Source: Pseudomonas sp. ATCC PTA-122608
Lineage (GTDB): Bacteria > Pseudomonadota > Gammaproteobacteria > Pseudomonadales > Pseudomonadaceae
Direction: 5' to 3'
DNA: 64,000 nucleotides
Assembly (NCBI RefSeq): GCF_001952855.1
Contig: NZ_LPNO01000012.1
Coordinates: 41,440 to 105,439 of the forward strand
In this document: positions 1 to 9,120 of the stretch, in pieces
Position numbering within the stretch: position 1 is the first letter of the stretch
Layout of the letters: every line of letters starts with the position of its first letter
Translations under genes and position numbers: made by a program
The notes under the pieces: generated by a model
What the model saw: the letters and a program-made list of their open reading frames with translations, nothing else
Databases searched by the model: none
What the model was told of the DNA's origin: nothing

Positions 1-29
1 CCCCAACGGGAGCAAGCTCCCTCGCCACA
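1..29. repeat. Half REP element at the window edge
   Basis: An imperfect palindrome (GGGAGCAAGCTCCC) followed by a CTCGCCAC tail. On the minus strand it reads as the GTGGCGAGGGAGCTTGCTCCC type of P. fluorescens REP. Only one half is inside the window, so it cannot be decided whether it is a single REP or part of a REPIN. It differs from the five complete elements further in, which carry GCGGGCTTGCTCGC or GCGAGCTTGCTCGC cores. Confidence 0.6.
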
Positions 30-65
30 AATATGGTGTTGCCGGAGAGGTTGTATTCGGCCACT

Positions 66-794
66 TTATCGTTGCGTTTTTCGCGAAATCCACGAATACA
101 ACAACGCCTTCCTTTCCGTACTGTCATGGGTCCTTCTGCGATAACTCGCGAATGCCGGCGAGGTGCAATACGTACACACTTCACTGACCTCCACCTGCTC
201 ACGCTTTATCCCCGCAGCCTCCAGCAAAATCAGTGCGTACTGGCTCAAATCGAACCATGCACTCGACGCCTGCCTCGGCTCAGGCGGCGCAATCTGTGGC
301 GTCAACAGCGGCCCCGGCTGCTCAAACGTCCAAGGCGCATTCCCATCCCGCCACAAATGCCCCTGACTCGCCTGCAACTGCGCTACAAACTCGCCACTCA
401 CCTCATAACAACAAGGCTTGATCGAAGGCCCAATCGCAATCTGCAACTGATCCAGCGCCATACCCTCGGCGGTAAACCGTTGCATGGCATTGGCGATGAT
501 CCCGCCTTGCAGTCCCTTCCAGCCGCCATGAATCGCCGCGACAAAGTCCCCGTTCTCCGAGGCCATCAGCAGCGGCAGGCAGTCGGCGGTGATCACCGCA
601 ATTGGCTGGGTATCCCGGCTGAAAACCCCATCGGCTTCAACCGTATTGGCTGCCAGCTCCGGGCGCCATTCAAGGGTCGTGGCGCTGTGCACCTGCTTGC
701 AGATGAACACCTCGTCAGGCCGCAATGGATCGTCAATCGAACAAAACCCATGATCGACGCCAGCAAGGGCGCCGAGGTTATTTGCCTTGTGCAC
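66..794 (-). CDS. PgeF/YfiH-family multicopper-oxidase-fold (laccase-domain) protein
   Basis: 242 residues. The family's metal-binding triad is visible: His36 in KQVHS, Cys72 in TADCLP and His89 in HGGWKG. CCYEV and the C-terminal CTYC and SYRR motifs are also present. Members edit peptidoglycan by removing L-Ser misincorporated in place of L-Ala, and purine nucleoside phosphorylase activity has also been reported for the family. The N-terminus is about 35 residues shorter than in E. coli YfiH although the total length is similar, so this may be a paralogue rather than the main pgeF. It lies 23 bp downstream of ggt on the same strand and may be co-transcribed with it. Confidence 0.8.
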   Translation of the reverse strand: MHKANNLGALAGVDHGFCSIDDPLRPDEVFICKQVHSATTLEWRPELAANTVEADGVFSRDTQPIAVITADCLPLLMASENGDFVAAIHGGWKGLQGGIIANAMQRFTAEGMALDQLQIAIGPSIKPCCYEVSGEFVAQLQASQGHLWRDGNAPWTFEQPGPLLTPQIAPPEPRQASSAWFDLSQYALILLEAAGIKREQVEVSEVCTYCTSPAFASYRRRTHDSTERKALLYSWISRKTQR

Positions 795-817
795 GCGCAG
801 CTCTCCAATGAGTCAAC

Positions 818-2644
818 TCAATCCCCCAGCGCTTCGCCTTCACGGCGTGGATCAGCCCCGCCGATCAACGACGCTTTGCCCTGCGCATCGCGCACCCGGA
901 CGATCGCCTGGGCGCCGCTGGTCATGTCGATTTCGCTCAGGGCGTGGCCTTTGTCCTTCAGCGCCTGTTTCAACGGTGCACTGAACAACCCGGCTTCCAG
1001 CTCGGTCGCGCCGTTGCGGCTGCCGAAGTTGGGCAGGCCGACGGCGGCTTGCGGGTCGAGGTTCCAGTCGAGCATGGCCACCAGGGACTTGCTCACATAT
1101 TCGATGATCTGCGATCCGCCCGGGGAACCAACCGTGGCCACCAACTCGCCGCTCTGACGATCAAACACCAACGTCGGCGCCATGGACGAACGCGGACGTT
1201 TGCCCGGCTCGATCCGGTTGGCTACCGGCTGGCCGTTCTCTTCAGGAATGAAGGAGAAGTCGGTCATCTGGTTATTCAGCAAAAAGCCCTGGACCATCAC
1301 ATGGGAGCCGAACGCCGCTTCCACCGTAGTGGTCATCGACACCGCGCCACCTACGTCATCCACTGCCACCACTTGCGAGGTGGAAATGCGCAACGGCGAG
1401 CGATCCGGCGCATAGGCCACTTCAATCCCGGCCGGCTTGCCCGGCTTGGCGACGCCCATGCTGCGCTCACCAATCAACGCAGCGCGGCTGGCCAGGTAAT
1501 TCGGAGCGATCAGTCCGGCAACCGGCACCGGCACGTAGTCCGAATCGGCCACGTATTGGGCGCGGTCGGCGTAGGCCAGGCGGTCGGCCTCGGCGATCAG
1601 GTGCACCGCTTCGGGCACCGGCTCCAGGCCTGCTGGTGAGTCGCTCTTCACCGGCTTCAACGGCGCGAGGGCCATGCGCGGGTCGCGGGCTTCCAGGGCC
1701 TGCAACGTACCGAGGATCTGCGCAATGGCAATCCCGCCCGACGACGGCGGTGGCATGCCGCAGACTTTCCAGCGCTTGTAGTCAGTGCACAACGGCGCCC
1801 GCTCAACCGCGTTGTAGCCTTTGAGGTCGGTCAGCGTCAGGCTGCCGGCGTTGCTGTTGCCCTGCACCTTGCGGGTAATTTCTTCAGCAATCGGGCCGTA
1901 GTACAGCGCGTCCGGCCCTTCCTTGGCGATGCGTTTGAAGACGTTGGCCAGCGCCGGGTTTTTCAGCAGTGTGCCGGTGGCCTTGGGGCTGCCGTCGGCG
2001 TTCAGAAAGTACGCGGTCATTTCCGGCGAGCGGGTGATGTAGCGGTCGGCGGCGATCAGGCTGTGCAGGCGCGCGGAGATCGGGAAGCCCTGTTCAGCCA
2101 GGCGAATGGCCGGCTCGAACAGCGTCGCCCATTGCAGGTGGCCGGTCTTCTTGTGGGCCATCTCCAGGGCGCGCAACACGCCCGGAGTTGCCACGGAGCG
2201 CCCGCCAATCTGTGCATCGGGGAAGGCCATCGGCGTACCGTCGGCCTTCAGGAACAACCGCTCGGTAGCGCCCGCTGGTGCGGTTTCGCGACCGTCGTAG
2301 GCATGCACCTGCTTGCCGTCCCACAGCATGATAAAAGCACCGCCGCCGATCCCGGACGACTGCGGTTCCACCAGCGTCAGTACGGCCTGCATGGCAATCG
2401 CGGCGTCGATGGCCGAGCCGCCCTTGCGCAGGATTTCCCGCCCGGCTTCGGCGGCCAGCGGGTTGGCGGCGGCGGCCATATGGCGCTCGGCGTGGCGGGT
2501 GCTCATGTCGGTGCGATAGCCCGAACCGAGTTCCGGGGCGGGCGGCAGTTCAGGCGCGGTGGCGCTGTGGCAGGCGGCGAGGGTGAGGGCGGCGGTGATC
2601 AGCGAGAGGGTGGTAAGGCGTTGGCGGTGGAAAATCGAAAACAC
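818..2644 (-). CDS. ggt: Gamma-glutamyltransferase, lipoprotein form
   Basis: 608 residues from a GTG start. The frame stays open upstream to an ATG at 2764, but the GTG at 2644 has a GGAG seven bases ahead and gives a proper lipoprotein signal (TLSLITAALTLAAC). The precursor self-cleaves before a catalytic threonine; the matching site here is the T of RISTSQVVAVDD. The LLNNQMTDFS stretch and GSPGG oxyanion motif of the small subunit are intact, as is the C-terminal GGADPRR. The enzyme cleaves gamma-glutamyl bonds of glutathione and related compounds outside the cytoplasm. It is divergent from the MarR-GNAT gene, with about 140 bp between the starts. Confidence 0.9.
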   Translation of the reverse strand: MFSIFHRQRLTTLSLITAALTLAACHSATAPELPPAPELGSGYRTDMSTRHAERHMAAAANPLAAEAGREILRKGGSAIDAAIAMQAVLTLVEPQSSGIGGGAFIMLWDGKQVHAYDGRETAPAGATERLFLKADGTPMAFPDAQIGGRSVATPGVLRALEMAHKKTGHLQWATLFEPAIRLAEQGFPISARLHSLIAADRYITRSPEMTAYFLNADGSPKATGTLLKNPALANVFKRIAKEGPDALYYGPIAEEITRKVQGNSNAGSLTLTDLKGYNAVERAPLCTDYKRWKVCGMPPPSSGGIAIAQILGTLQALEARDPRMALAPLKPVKSDSPAGLEPVPEAVHLIAEADRLAYADRAQYVADSDYVPVPVAGLIAPNYLASRAALIGERSMGVAKPGKPAGIEVAYAPDRSPLRISTSQVVAVDDVGGAVSMTTTVEAAFGSHVMVQGFLLNNQMTDFSFIPEENGQPVANRIEPGKRPRSSMAPTLVFDRQSGELVATVGSPGGSQIIEYVSKSLVAMLDWNLDPQAAVGLPNFGSRNGATELEAGLFSAPLKQALKDKGHALSEIDMTSGAQAIVRVRDAQGKASLIGGADPRREGEALGD

Positions 2645-2734
2645 GCGATGACTCCGTTCATTTGAGAATGATCTGTTGTCCGTGTAGGGAATGTACCTCA
2701 GTGCTTTGGGAGAGGGGAGATTGATCTGTATTTG

Positions 2735-2749
2735 GTTGTGCGGTACAAC
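2735..2749. promoter_or_regulatory. GTTGT-N5-ACAAC inverted repeat, possible MarR operator
   Basis: A perfect 5+5 inverted repeat with a 5-base centre in the shared promoter region of ggt and the MarR-GNAT gene, 35 bp before the latter's GTG. Palindromes of this size next to a marR gene are often autoregulatory operators. No other support is available from the sequence. Confidence 0.35.
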
Positions 2750-2783
2750 TATATCTCTCTTCATTCGGGCAAGAGGTTTCCCC

Positions 2784-3728
2784 GTGAACCGTTCCAGGCC
2801 AGACCTTATCGATCAGATCCGCTGTGCGTCGCGCCTCATAGTGCGGGAGCTGGGCTTCATGCAGCCGAAGTTGGCAGCCAGCCGTTATCCACCGTCATCA
2901 GTGCACACGATTGTTGAAATCGGCGAGCGTGGCGCACTGACAGCGGCTGAACTGGTCGCCTTGCTGGGCCTGGAAAAATCGTCGGTGAGCCGTATGGTGC
3001 GCAAGCTGTTCGAGGCGGGCGAGCTGGAAGAGTTTGCCAACGAGGACGATGCCCGCTCGAAAAAGCTGCGGCTTACCACACGAGGCCAGAAGACGTTACG
3101 CGACATCGAAACGTTTGCCCGGCGCCAGGTGGGCGAGGCCATTGGTGACTTCTCCAGCGAACAGCAGCAGGCCGTCAGCCGCGGGCTTGATCAGTACGCC
3201 GCAGCCCTGCAAACCCAACGCACCGGCGTCCGGCAGCCAAAGCACTACAGCATTGCCCGTGGCTACCGGCCTGGAGTGATTGGGCGCATCGCGCAGATGC
3301 ACGCCGAGTACTACGCCAAACACGCCCATTTTGGCCAGCCGTTCGAAAGCCTGGTGGCGGCGGACATGGCCGAGTTGATGGGACGCCTGGCCAACCCTGG
3401 CAACGAAGTGTGGGCGGTACTGGATGGGGCGCAGATTGTGGGTTCGATTGCCATTGATGGCGAGGGCGAAAACGGCGAGGCGATCTTGCGCTGCTTCATC
3501 CTGGACCCGTCGGCTCACGGTCAGGGCTTGGGTAAACGGCTGCTGAAAGAGGCGCTGGATTTCTGTGACGGGCACCGGTTCCCGGCGGTGCGGCTGTGGA
3601 CGTTCAAGGGTCTGGATGTGGCGCGCAAGCTCTATGAAAACGCGGGCTTTGTGCTGGAGTCCGAGCAGGACGGGCAGCAGTGGGGCAAGTCGGTGGTGGA
3701 GCAGTGTTTTGTGCGGCACGCTGTTTGA
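2784..3728 (+). CDS. MarR-type regulator fused to a GNAT acetyltransferase
   Basis: 314 residues from a GTG start with AGAGG nearby upstream; the frame is open further back but without a ribosome site. Residues about 1-150 form a MarR winged helix (TAAELVALLGLEKSSVSRMVRKL, then a DDARSKKLRLT wing). Residues about 160-314 form a GNAT domain with the acetyl-CoA loop HGQGLGKRL and the ENAGF motif. Two-domain MarR/GNAT proteins are widespread; their acetylation targets are mostly unknown. The gene is divergent from ggt, and a 15-bp palindrome lies in the shared promoter region. Confidence 0.85.
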   Translation: MNRSRPDLIDQIRCASRLIVRELGFMQPKLAASRYPPSSVHTIVEIGERGALTAAELVALLGLEKSSVSRMVRKLFEAGELEEFANEDDARSKKLRLTTRGQKTLRDIETFARRQVGEAIGDFSSEQQQAVSRGLDQYAAALQTQRTGVRQPKHYSIARGYRPGVIGRIAQMHAEYYAKHAHFGQPFESLVAADMAELMGRLANPGNEVWAVLDGAQIVGSIAIDGEGENGEAILRCFILDPSAHGQGLGKRLLKEALDFCDGHRFPAVRLWTFKGLDVARKLYENAGFVLESEQDGQQWGKSVVEQCFVRHAV

Positions 3729-3770
3729 CGCAACAGCGCCCCATGCCACGGGGCGCTGGCGCCTGGCGGG

Positions 3771-6179
3771 TTAAAAGTCCCAGCGCGTGGTGAGCATCAC
3801 ATTGCGCGGGGTGCCGTAATAGGCCGTGTTATAGAACCCGATGTTGGTGTAGTACTGCTTGTCGAACAGGTTGTTGACGTTCAGCGTCGCGGAAAGATGT
3901 TCGCTGACCTGGTACTTGGCCATCGCGTCCACCACCCAATACGCTTCCTGCGAGAACTCTTCGTTTTGCGCCTTGGGCCGGTTGTACACCACTTGCCAGC
4001 TTCTGCTCTGCCAGCGTGCGCCGCCGCCGAGGGTCAGGCGGTCCAAAGGGCCTTTGAGCTTGTACGAGGTGAAGAAACTGAGCTGGTCCTCCGGCTCCCA
4101 GGTCGAAGCCTTGTCGCCATGTTCATCCCGCAGGATCTTGTGGGTGTAGCCGGCCTGGGCCTGCCAGCCCGGCGCCAGCTCGCCGGACATCTCGGCCTCG
4201 AAGCCCTTTGTCTTGGCCTTGATGCCTTTTTCGGCATAACCCAGGGACGGATTGGTAGGCGCGGCGTTGTATTCAGCGTCCGGCTCCGCGCGGTTGGTTT
4301 CATGCACTTCGAAGTAGGCCACGCTGGTGTTGAGCCGGCCTTCGAAGAACTCGCCCTTGAGGCCGGTCTCGTAGTTCTTGCCTTCATCCGGTTCCAGCAA
4401 TTTGTTGTTGCGGTCGCGGCTGTAGCTCGACGGCATAAAGATGTCGGTGTAGCTGGCATACGCGGTGAAGTTGTCGTTCAGGTCGTAGGTGACTCCGGCG
4501 TAGGGCACCAGCTTGCCGGTCTCGGTGGAGTCGTCGTCGCCGCGCAGTTTGTAGTTGGCCACGCGGCTGCCGAGGAACAGGTTCAAGTCGTCCGTGAGGT
4601 TGAAACGTGCGGCCATGTAGCCGGCGGATTGCCGGGTGGTGGCGTCGATGGTACGGGTCGGCGCGCCCCAGTCTGGCTCCGGCACATTGCCGTCGAAATT
4701 CCAGAAATCAATCTGGTTGTTGCCGACATAAGTGGGGGCGCCGTAGTCTTTTCCGGTCCAGTGGGAGTTCGAGGCCGACGCGCCAATCACCAGTTCATGG
4801 GTACGGCCCAGCAGGCTGAACGGACCGCTGGCGTAGACATCGCCCGAGTCGGCGCGGGTATTGCCGGTGAACTTGTTCGCGTACAGGGACGACAGTCCGG
4901 TGGCGGCGAACGGACCACTCATGATCGAGCCCAACGGCGCGTCGTAGCCCATGAGTTGGTGCGTGTACTGGCCCTTGATCACCCAGCCATTGTCGAAGTT
5001 GTGTTCCAGGGTGGAAAACGCGCTGCGGGAATACTGCTCCCAACGGCTCCACTTGGCGCCGTTGTTATAGGAGCGTTTCACGTCGATGCGGTTGCCGCTG
5101 CGGTCGAACAACGCCCGGCTGCCGGACCAGCCCGAGCCTTGCGGGTCACTGTTCTGGTAATCGAAGCCGACGGTGAGCAGGGTGTCTTCGGTCAGGTCGG
5201 CTTCCAGCGTGCCGAAATACACATTGGTGTTGCGCTGGTAGTGGTCCATGAACGAGTGCTTGTCCTGATACGCCGCCACTGCGCGGCCACGCACGTTGCC
5301 GCTGTCGGTCAGCGGGCCACTCACGTCGATCTGGGAGCGATAGTTGTCCCAACTGCCGGCGCCGAGTTCCACGCTGGCCTTGAAGTCGCGGGTGGGCTTT
5401 TTGCGGATCAGGTTGATCGTCGCGCCAGGGGCGCCAGCGCCGGTCAGCAGGCCGGTGGCGCCCTTGAGAATTTCCACGCGGTCATAGATCGCCATGTCGG
5501 TCAGGGTCTGGCCGGACGAGTAGGCGGAGTTGCGCAGGGTAGGAATGCCGTCGTACTGGAAGTTCTCCACCGAGAAGCCGCGTGCGTAGTAGTTATTGCG
5601 CTCGCTGTCGAAGGTCGACACGGTGATGCCCGGCGTATGGCGCATCACGTCATCGATCGAGGTGAGCGCGAAGTCATCCATATGCTGGCGCGTGATCACG
5701 GTGATCGACTGCGGGGTTTCCCGTGGGGTCAGCACCATGCGCGTGGCGGTGGCGATGGTGCCCGGGGTATAGGAACCACTGCCTTCGGTGATGGTGCCCA
5801 ACTGGTTGGCAGTGATCTCTGTGGCGCCCAACGACAGTGCGCCGCCGGCTACCGGCAGGCTTTCCAACTGATAGCCATCGGCATTGCCGGTTGCGGCGAA
5901 ACCGGTGCCGGCCAGCACCTGCGCGAACCCGTCCGCCACGCTGTAGCTGCCGCGCACACCGGGGCTGTTCAACCCGGCCACCTGTTGCGACAGGAACGAA
6001 ATCGGCACACCGGCGGCCTGGGCGAAGCGGGTCAGTACATCACCGAGTTTGCCGGGCGCGACGTCGAACGCCTGTACCTGCTGTTGCGCGTAAGCCAGGC
6101 CCGGCACCGCCAGCGGCAGGCAGCCAAGCAACAGTCGACTGGCCAGTAACAGGCCGCCGCGAGTGGGGGTTGAAGACAT
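3771..6179 (-). CDS. FecA/FpvA-type TonB-dependent siderophore receptor with signalling domain
   Basis: 802 residues. The ATG at 6179 follows AAAGGAG at ten bases, so the 24 residues available further upstream are left out. In order: a signal peptide ending LAYAQQ, an STN signalling domain (about 30-105; FDVAPGKLGDVLTRFAQAAGV), a plug (TPRETPQSITVITRQHMDD, RGFSVENFQYDGIPT, EILKGATGLL) and a 22-strand barrel ending in aromatic TRWDF. The STN domain touches the FecR-like protein encoded just upstream, so ligand binding should switch on the ECF sigma factor. The siderophore cannot be told from sequence; both endogenous and foreign ferrisiderophores are possible. Confidence 0.9.
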   Translation of the reverse strand: MSSTPTRGGLLLASRLLLGCLPLAVPGLAYAQQQVQAFDVAPGKLGDVLTRFAQAAGVPISFLSQQVAGLNSPGVRGSYSVADGFAQVLAGTGFAATGNADGYQLESLPVAGGALSLGATEITANQLGTITEGSGSYTPGTIATATRMVLTPRETPQSITVITRQHMDDFALTSIDDVMRHTPGITVSTFDSERNNYYARGFSVENFQYDGIPTLRNSAYSSGQTLTDMAIYDRVEILKGATGLLTGAGAPGATINLIRKKPTRDFKASVELGAGSWDNYRSQIDVSGPLTDSGNVRGRAVAAYQDKHSFMDHYQRNTNVYFGTLEADLTEDTLLTVGFDYQNSDPQGSGWSGSRALFDRSGNRIDVKRSYNNGAKWSRWEQYSRSAFSTLEHNFDNGWVIKGQYTHQLMGYDAPLGSIMSGPFAATGLSSLYANKFTGNTRADSGDVYASGPFSLLGRTHELVIGASASNSHWTGKDYGAPTYVGNNQIDFWNFDGNVPEPDWGAPTRTIDATTRQSAGYMAARFNLTDDLNLFLGSRVANYKLRGDDDSTETGKLVPYAGVTYDLNDNFTAYASYTDIFMPSSYSRDRNNKLLEPDEGKNYETGLKGEFFEGRLNTSVAYFEVHETNRAEPDAEYNAAPTNPSLGYAEKGIKAKTKGFEAEMSGELAPGWQAQAGYTHKILRDEHGDKASTWEPEDQLSFFTSYKLKGPLDRLTLGGGARWQSRSWQVVYNRPKAQNEEFSQEAYWVVDAMAKYQVSEHLSATLNVNNLFDKQYYTNIGFYNTAYYGTPRNVMLTTRWDF

Positions 6180-6254
6180 GTTATCGGTGCTCCTTTGGAT
6201 GTTGGCCAAGGGAAGGACGCGGTAAAACCGAAAACACGCAGCGAGGCGCAAAAA

Positions 6255-7199
6255 TTATTCGGCCGGTACTTTCAAGCGCACACGGGTAAGCCACGGGGTG
6301 TAGGTGCTGACTTCAATCGGCAGGGTGCGCGTGAGCAGGCGCAACGCGCGGTCGCTGTCGTCCGTCGGCAGCATCACGCTCACCCGAATGCCTTGCAGCG
6401 CCTTGCGATCAAACATCAGCACACCTGGGCGATGCCGCGCCAGGCGCTCAAGCACATCCGCCAGCGGCTCGTCATTGGCCAGCAACTGGTGGGCCGTCCA
6501 GGCTTGCTGCTGCGCCTGCACGTCGACGCTTTTCGGCGTGCCCGGCCCGTTTGCATCCAGGCGCACTTGCTGGCCGGGGGCGAGGGTGATCGTGTGCCCG
6601 GCACTGTCGATGCGGGTTGAAGATTCGAGCATCTTGACCACGGTGGCTGTGTCGCTGAGTTCGACGATAAAGCGCGTGCCCAGGGCGCGAATGCTGCCTT
6701 GCGGGGTGTCGACATAAAACGGCCGCTGGGCATCCTTGGCCACCGCCACCAGGAGTTCGCCGTGCAGCAGTTGCACGCGGCGTTCGGTAGCGTCCAGGTG
6801 CAGGTTCACGGCGGAGTTGCCTTCCAGTTCCAGGTCACTGCCGTCGGCCAGCAGCGTCTGATGCCATTCGCCACGGTCGGTACTCAGGTCGGCGAACAGA
6901 TAGCCACGTTGCTCGTACTGGTACGCCGGCACGCCCGCTAGCAGCAGGGCCAGGGCGAGACACTTGACCAGCGTTGCCGCGTGGCGAGGCTGCCGGGCGC
7001 GGCGCAATGCGGCACGGGCCGGGGCTTGTTTAAGAGGCTGCAAGTGGCCCTGAAGGCGGGCAATGGCTTGCGGGTGCTGCGGGTCGGCGGCCAGCCAGGC
7101 GCGAAACGCCTGTTCGCTGGCGTCGTTGCCTTCGTGATCCAGCCGCACCAGCCATTCGGCAGCCTGGCGAAGCACAGCGTGGGGCAGAGGCTGGTTCAT
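6255..7199 (-). CDS. FecR-family transmembrane anti-sigma regulator
   Basis: 314 residues. The ATG at 7199 overlaps the sigma factor's stop (ATGA), which fixes the start. The N-terminal DUF4880 region holds EWLVRLDHEGNDASEQAFRAWLAADPQHPQAI. A single membrane segment lies near residue 90 (CLALALLLAGVPAYQY). The FecR domain follows (GTRFIVELSDTATVVKMLESS) and a C-terminal periplasmic STN-like part binds the receptor. It passes the receptor signal to the FecI-like sigma factor and often acts both as anti-sigma and activator. It is translationally coupled between sigma and receptor genes. Confidence 0.9.
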   Translation of the reverse strand: MNQPLPHAVLRQAAEWLVRLDHEGNDASEQAFRAWLAADPQHPQAIARLQGHLQPLKQAPARAALRRARQPRHAATLVKCLALALLLAGVPAYQYEQRGYLFADLSTDRGEWHQTLLADGSDLELEGNSAVNLHLDATERRVQLLHGELLVAVAKDAQRPFYVDTPQGSIRALGTRFIVELSDTATVVKMLESSTRIDSAGHTITLAPGQQVRLDANGPGTPKSVDVQAQQQAWTAHQLLANDEPLADVLERLARHRPGVLMFDRKALQGIRVSVMLPTDDSDRALRLLTRTLPIEVSTYTPWLTRVRLKVPAE

Positions 7200-7711
7200 G
7201 GCTGGGCGCACGCATCGCACGCCAGCAAGGCTTCCACCAGGTCGTTCTGTACCGTGCGCACCGAGACCCCAAGGCGCAGGGCAATTTGCGCCTGGTCCAG
7301 GCCTTCGAGGTAGCGCAGGATGAAGGTGTCGCGTATCCGCTTGTTCATGCGCGCCAAGGCCCGATCGATCGCTTCAAGCATTTGCGCGGCTTGCAGGATC
7401 TGCTCCGGCGATGGGGCTTGCTCAAGGTAGGCGGCGCAGCGTTCGAGCTCTTCGCGGTAGGCCTGCTCCACGCGTCGGCGGCGGCCACTGTCCATCAGCA
7501 ACCGGCGCGCGATGGTGGCCAGATAAGCCCGTGGCTCACCCGGCGCGATGTAAGTGCCCGATGCCAGCAAGCGTACGAAAGTGTCTTGCGCCACGTCGGC
7601 CGCCTGATGGGAGCAATGCACGCGACGCCGCAACCAGGTCAACAACCAGCCGTGGTAGCCGCGGTACAGCGCATCGAGCGTAGGAGCGTCGGTGGGCGAA
7701 GACAGCTTCAT
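7196..7711 (-). CDS. FecI-type ECF sigma factor
   Basis: 171 residues. Region 2 is seen in LYRGYHGWLLTWLRRRV...AADVAQDTFVRLL, and region 4 in RDTFILRYLEGLDQAQIALRLGVSVRTVQNDLVEAL. It should drive transcription of the adjacent receptor gene when released by the FecR-like protein. First gene of a three-gene cell-surface signalling unit. A weak Fur-like sequence lies upstream, which would fit iron repression known for this class. Confidence 0.9.
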   Translation of the reverse strand: MKLSSPTDAPTLDALYRGYHGWLLTWLRRRVHCSHQAADVAQDTFVRLLASGTYIAPGEPRAYLATIARRLLMDSGRRRRVEQAYREELERCAAYLEQAPSPEQILQAAQMLEAIDRALARMNKRIRDTFILRYLEGLDQAQIALRLGVSVRTVQNDLVEALLACDACAQP

Positions 7712-7728
7712 GAGAGAGAGTCGTAAGT

Positions 7729-7745
7729 GAGAATTAATCCCATTC
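7729..7745 (-). promoter_or_regulatory. Weak Fur-box-like sequence before the FecI-type gene
   Basis: The minus strand reads GAATGGGATTAATTCTC, an imperfect inverted repeat partly matching the GATAATGATAATCATTATC consensus (the GAGAAT arm is close, the other is poor). Position 18 bp before the sigma factor's start is right for repression. Called mostly from context. Confidence 0.3.
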
Positions 7746-7872
7746 TAGTGGTTTAAAACTTCGGGCTGCAATAGACGGCACATGATCGGTTGAGAGAGAC
7801 TTTTTCGAGGTGGTGGCATTAAGCTACCCGCCGCTTAACCTTCGCGGCATCTAACAGGACTTGAGTTTATCT

Positions 7873-8424
7873 ATGGATCGTTCGTTTGCTTGGGTCATTC
7901 CGTTGTGCCTGGTGGCTGTTTTTGTTGCGGGTTGTTCTTCTCATAAAGGCCCGCCACCGGCCAAACCCAAGCCGGTTGTACTCACGGCAGACGATCACCA
8001 TGCGAAGGTGATTTTCAGAATGCTCAGCACGGAATCACAGGTGAGCTTCAGCGCCGGCCCCGTAGGGAAATTGAGTAGCGTAGGGGTTGTTTATAACGAT
8101 GCCCAAGAGCAGCAAATGCCGGCGTTTGCCCGAGGGTTGTACAAGGGCCTGGCCCATGGAGTTTATCGTGCGCGGCCGTTCCGGGAGATGCTGGTGCCGG
8201 CGGATCAGTTGACCGTGGTGGAGGGCGTTGCGAACTGGCGCAGCGATCACGGCACCTCGTACACCCTGGAAAAGTGCGGGCCGCTGTCGCGCAGCTTTCT
8301 GCCGAAAGCGAACAAGACCTATGTGGTGGAGTTTGATTTACAGGGGTTCTCAGTGTGCAGCGAGAAGATTTATGACGTGACGGTGGAAGGGCAGAAGGAC
8401 CTGGTTTTACCGGTAGGGATTTAG
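7873..8424 (+). CDS. Putative lipoprotein of unknown function
   Basis: 183 residues from the ATG at 7873; a TTG four codons earlier is less likely. The N-terminus is a lipoprotein signal with lipobox VAGC (IPLCLVAVFVAGCSS), followed by a short proline-rich linker. The rest is a mixed soluble domain with two cysteines (EKCG, FSVC) that could form a disulfide. I do not recognise the family. Its stop overlaps the stop of the convergent GNAT gene. Confidence 0.65.
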   Translation: MDRSFAWVIPLCLVAVFVAGCSSHKGPPPAKPKPVVLTADDHHAKVIFRMLSTESQVSFSAGPVGKLSSVGVVYNDAQEQQMPAFARGLYKGLAHGVYRARPFREMLVPADQLTVVEGVANWRSDHGTSYTLEKCGPLSRSFLPKANKTYVVEFDLQGFSVCSEKIYDVTVEGQKDLVLPVGI

Positions 8425-8975
8425 TCGCTTGCCGGATTGATCAGTGCAGTTAACACATGGTCCGTCCAAGCCCCGTTGATCCTAAGGTACTCCCGCGCTT
8501 CACCCTCTCGTTCAAACCCAAGCCGTGCCAGCAGGTGCGCACTTCGCTCATTCTCTGGGCGGTAGTTGGCCATGATGCGGTGCAGTTGCATGGCGTCGAA
8601 CACATGGGTAATCGCCGCCGTCAGCGCTTCGTGCATCAAGCCTTGGCCTTGGGCGGATTCAGCGAGCGCGTAACCCAAGTGGCAGGCCTGGAACGCACCG
8701 CGCACGATGTTGCTGAAGTTGCAGGCGCCGATGATTTGGTCCTGGTTGAATATCAGCAGGTGCAACGCTTCGCCGCTGGCGGTTTTGTCGGCCATGGCGT
8801 GGAGGCGTTCGGTGATGGCGTCCAGTTCAAAAAAGGCGTCGTCACGCAAAGGCTCCCAAGGCTGCAGGAAATCGCGATTTTGCAGCAGGTACGTTTGCAG
8901 GGCGCGAGCGTGGGAAGGGTGGGCGCCCAGCAGTAAGAGGCGGTCAGTGCTGATGCCGGTAGCGGGGAATGTCAT
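8421..8975 (-). CDS. RimJ/RimL-type GNAT N-acetyltransferase
   Basis: 184 residues. Typical of the family: STDRLLLLGAHPSHA at the start, an acetyl-CoA-binding stretch (LGYALAESAQGQGLMHEAL) and the C-terminal RPENERSAHLLARLGFEREGEAREYLRINGAWTDHV. Relatives acetylate the N-terminal residue of ribosomal proteins or small substrates; the true target here is unknown. Monocistronic, tail to tail with the lipoprotein gene with stops overlapping by four bases. Confidence 0.85.
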   Translation of the reverse strand: MTFPATGISTDRLLLLGAHPSHARALQTYLLQNRDFLQPWEPLRDDAFFELDAITERLHAMADKTASGEALHLLIFNQDQIIGACNFSNIVRGAFQACHLGYALAESAQGQGLMHEALTAAITHVFDAMQLHRIMANYRPENERSAHLLARLGFEREGEAREYLRINGAWTDHVLTALINPASD

Positions 8976-9120
8976 GCGTCACCTTCTTGTGGTTTGCCAG
9001 CCGGGCTATCCTGCCGCTTCAGTCGTACAGAATCCAGCCAGGCTGGCGTTCACATAATTCTTACCCGGGCATAGCTATGATGCTCGTCCTTATCCAATAA
9101 GCCTGACAGGGCGACCGATT

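Noticed and set aside
2644..2764. N-terminal extension of Ggt by 40 residues
   Set aside because: The GTG at 2644 has a proper ribosome site and yields a lipoprotein signal; the extension would bury it and enter the divergent promoter.
3897..6149. 750-codon open frame on the plus strand opposite the FecA-type receptor
   Set aside because: Shadow of a GC-rich gene: no start context, composition rich in G, A, V and R without domains, while the minus-strand frame has a full TonB receptor.
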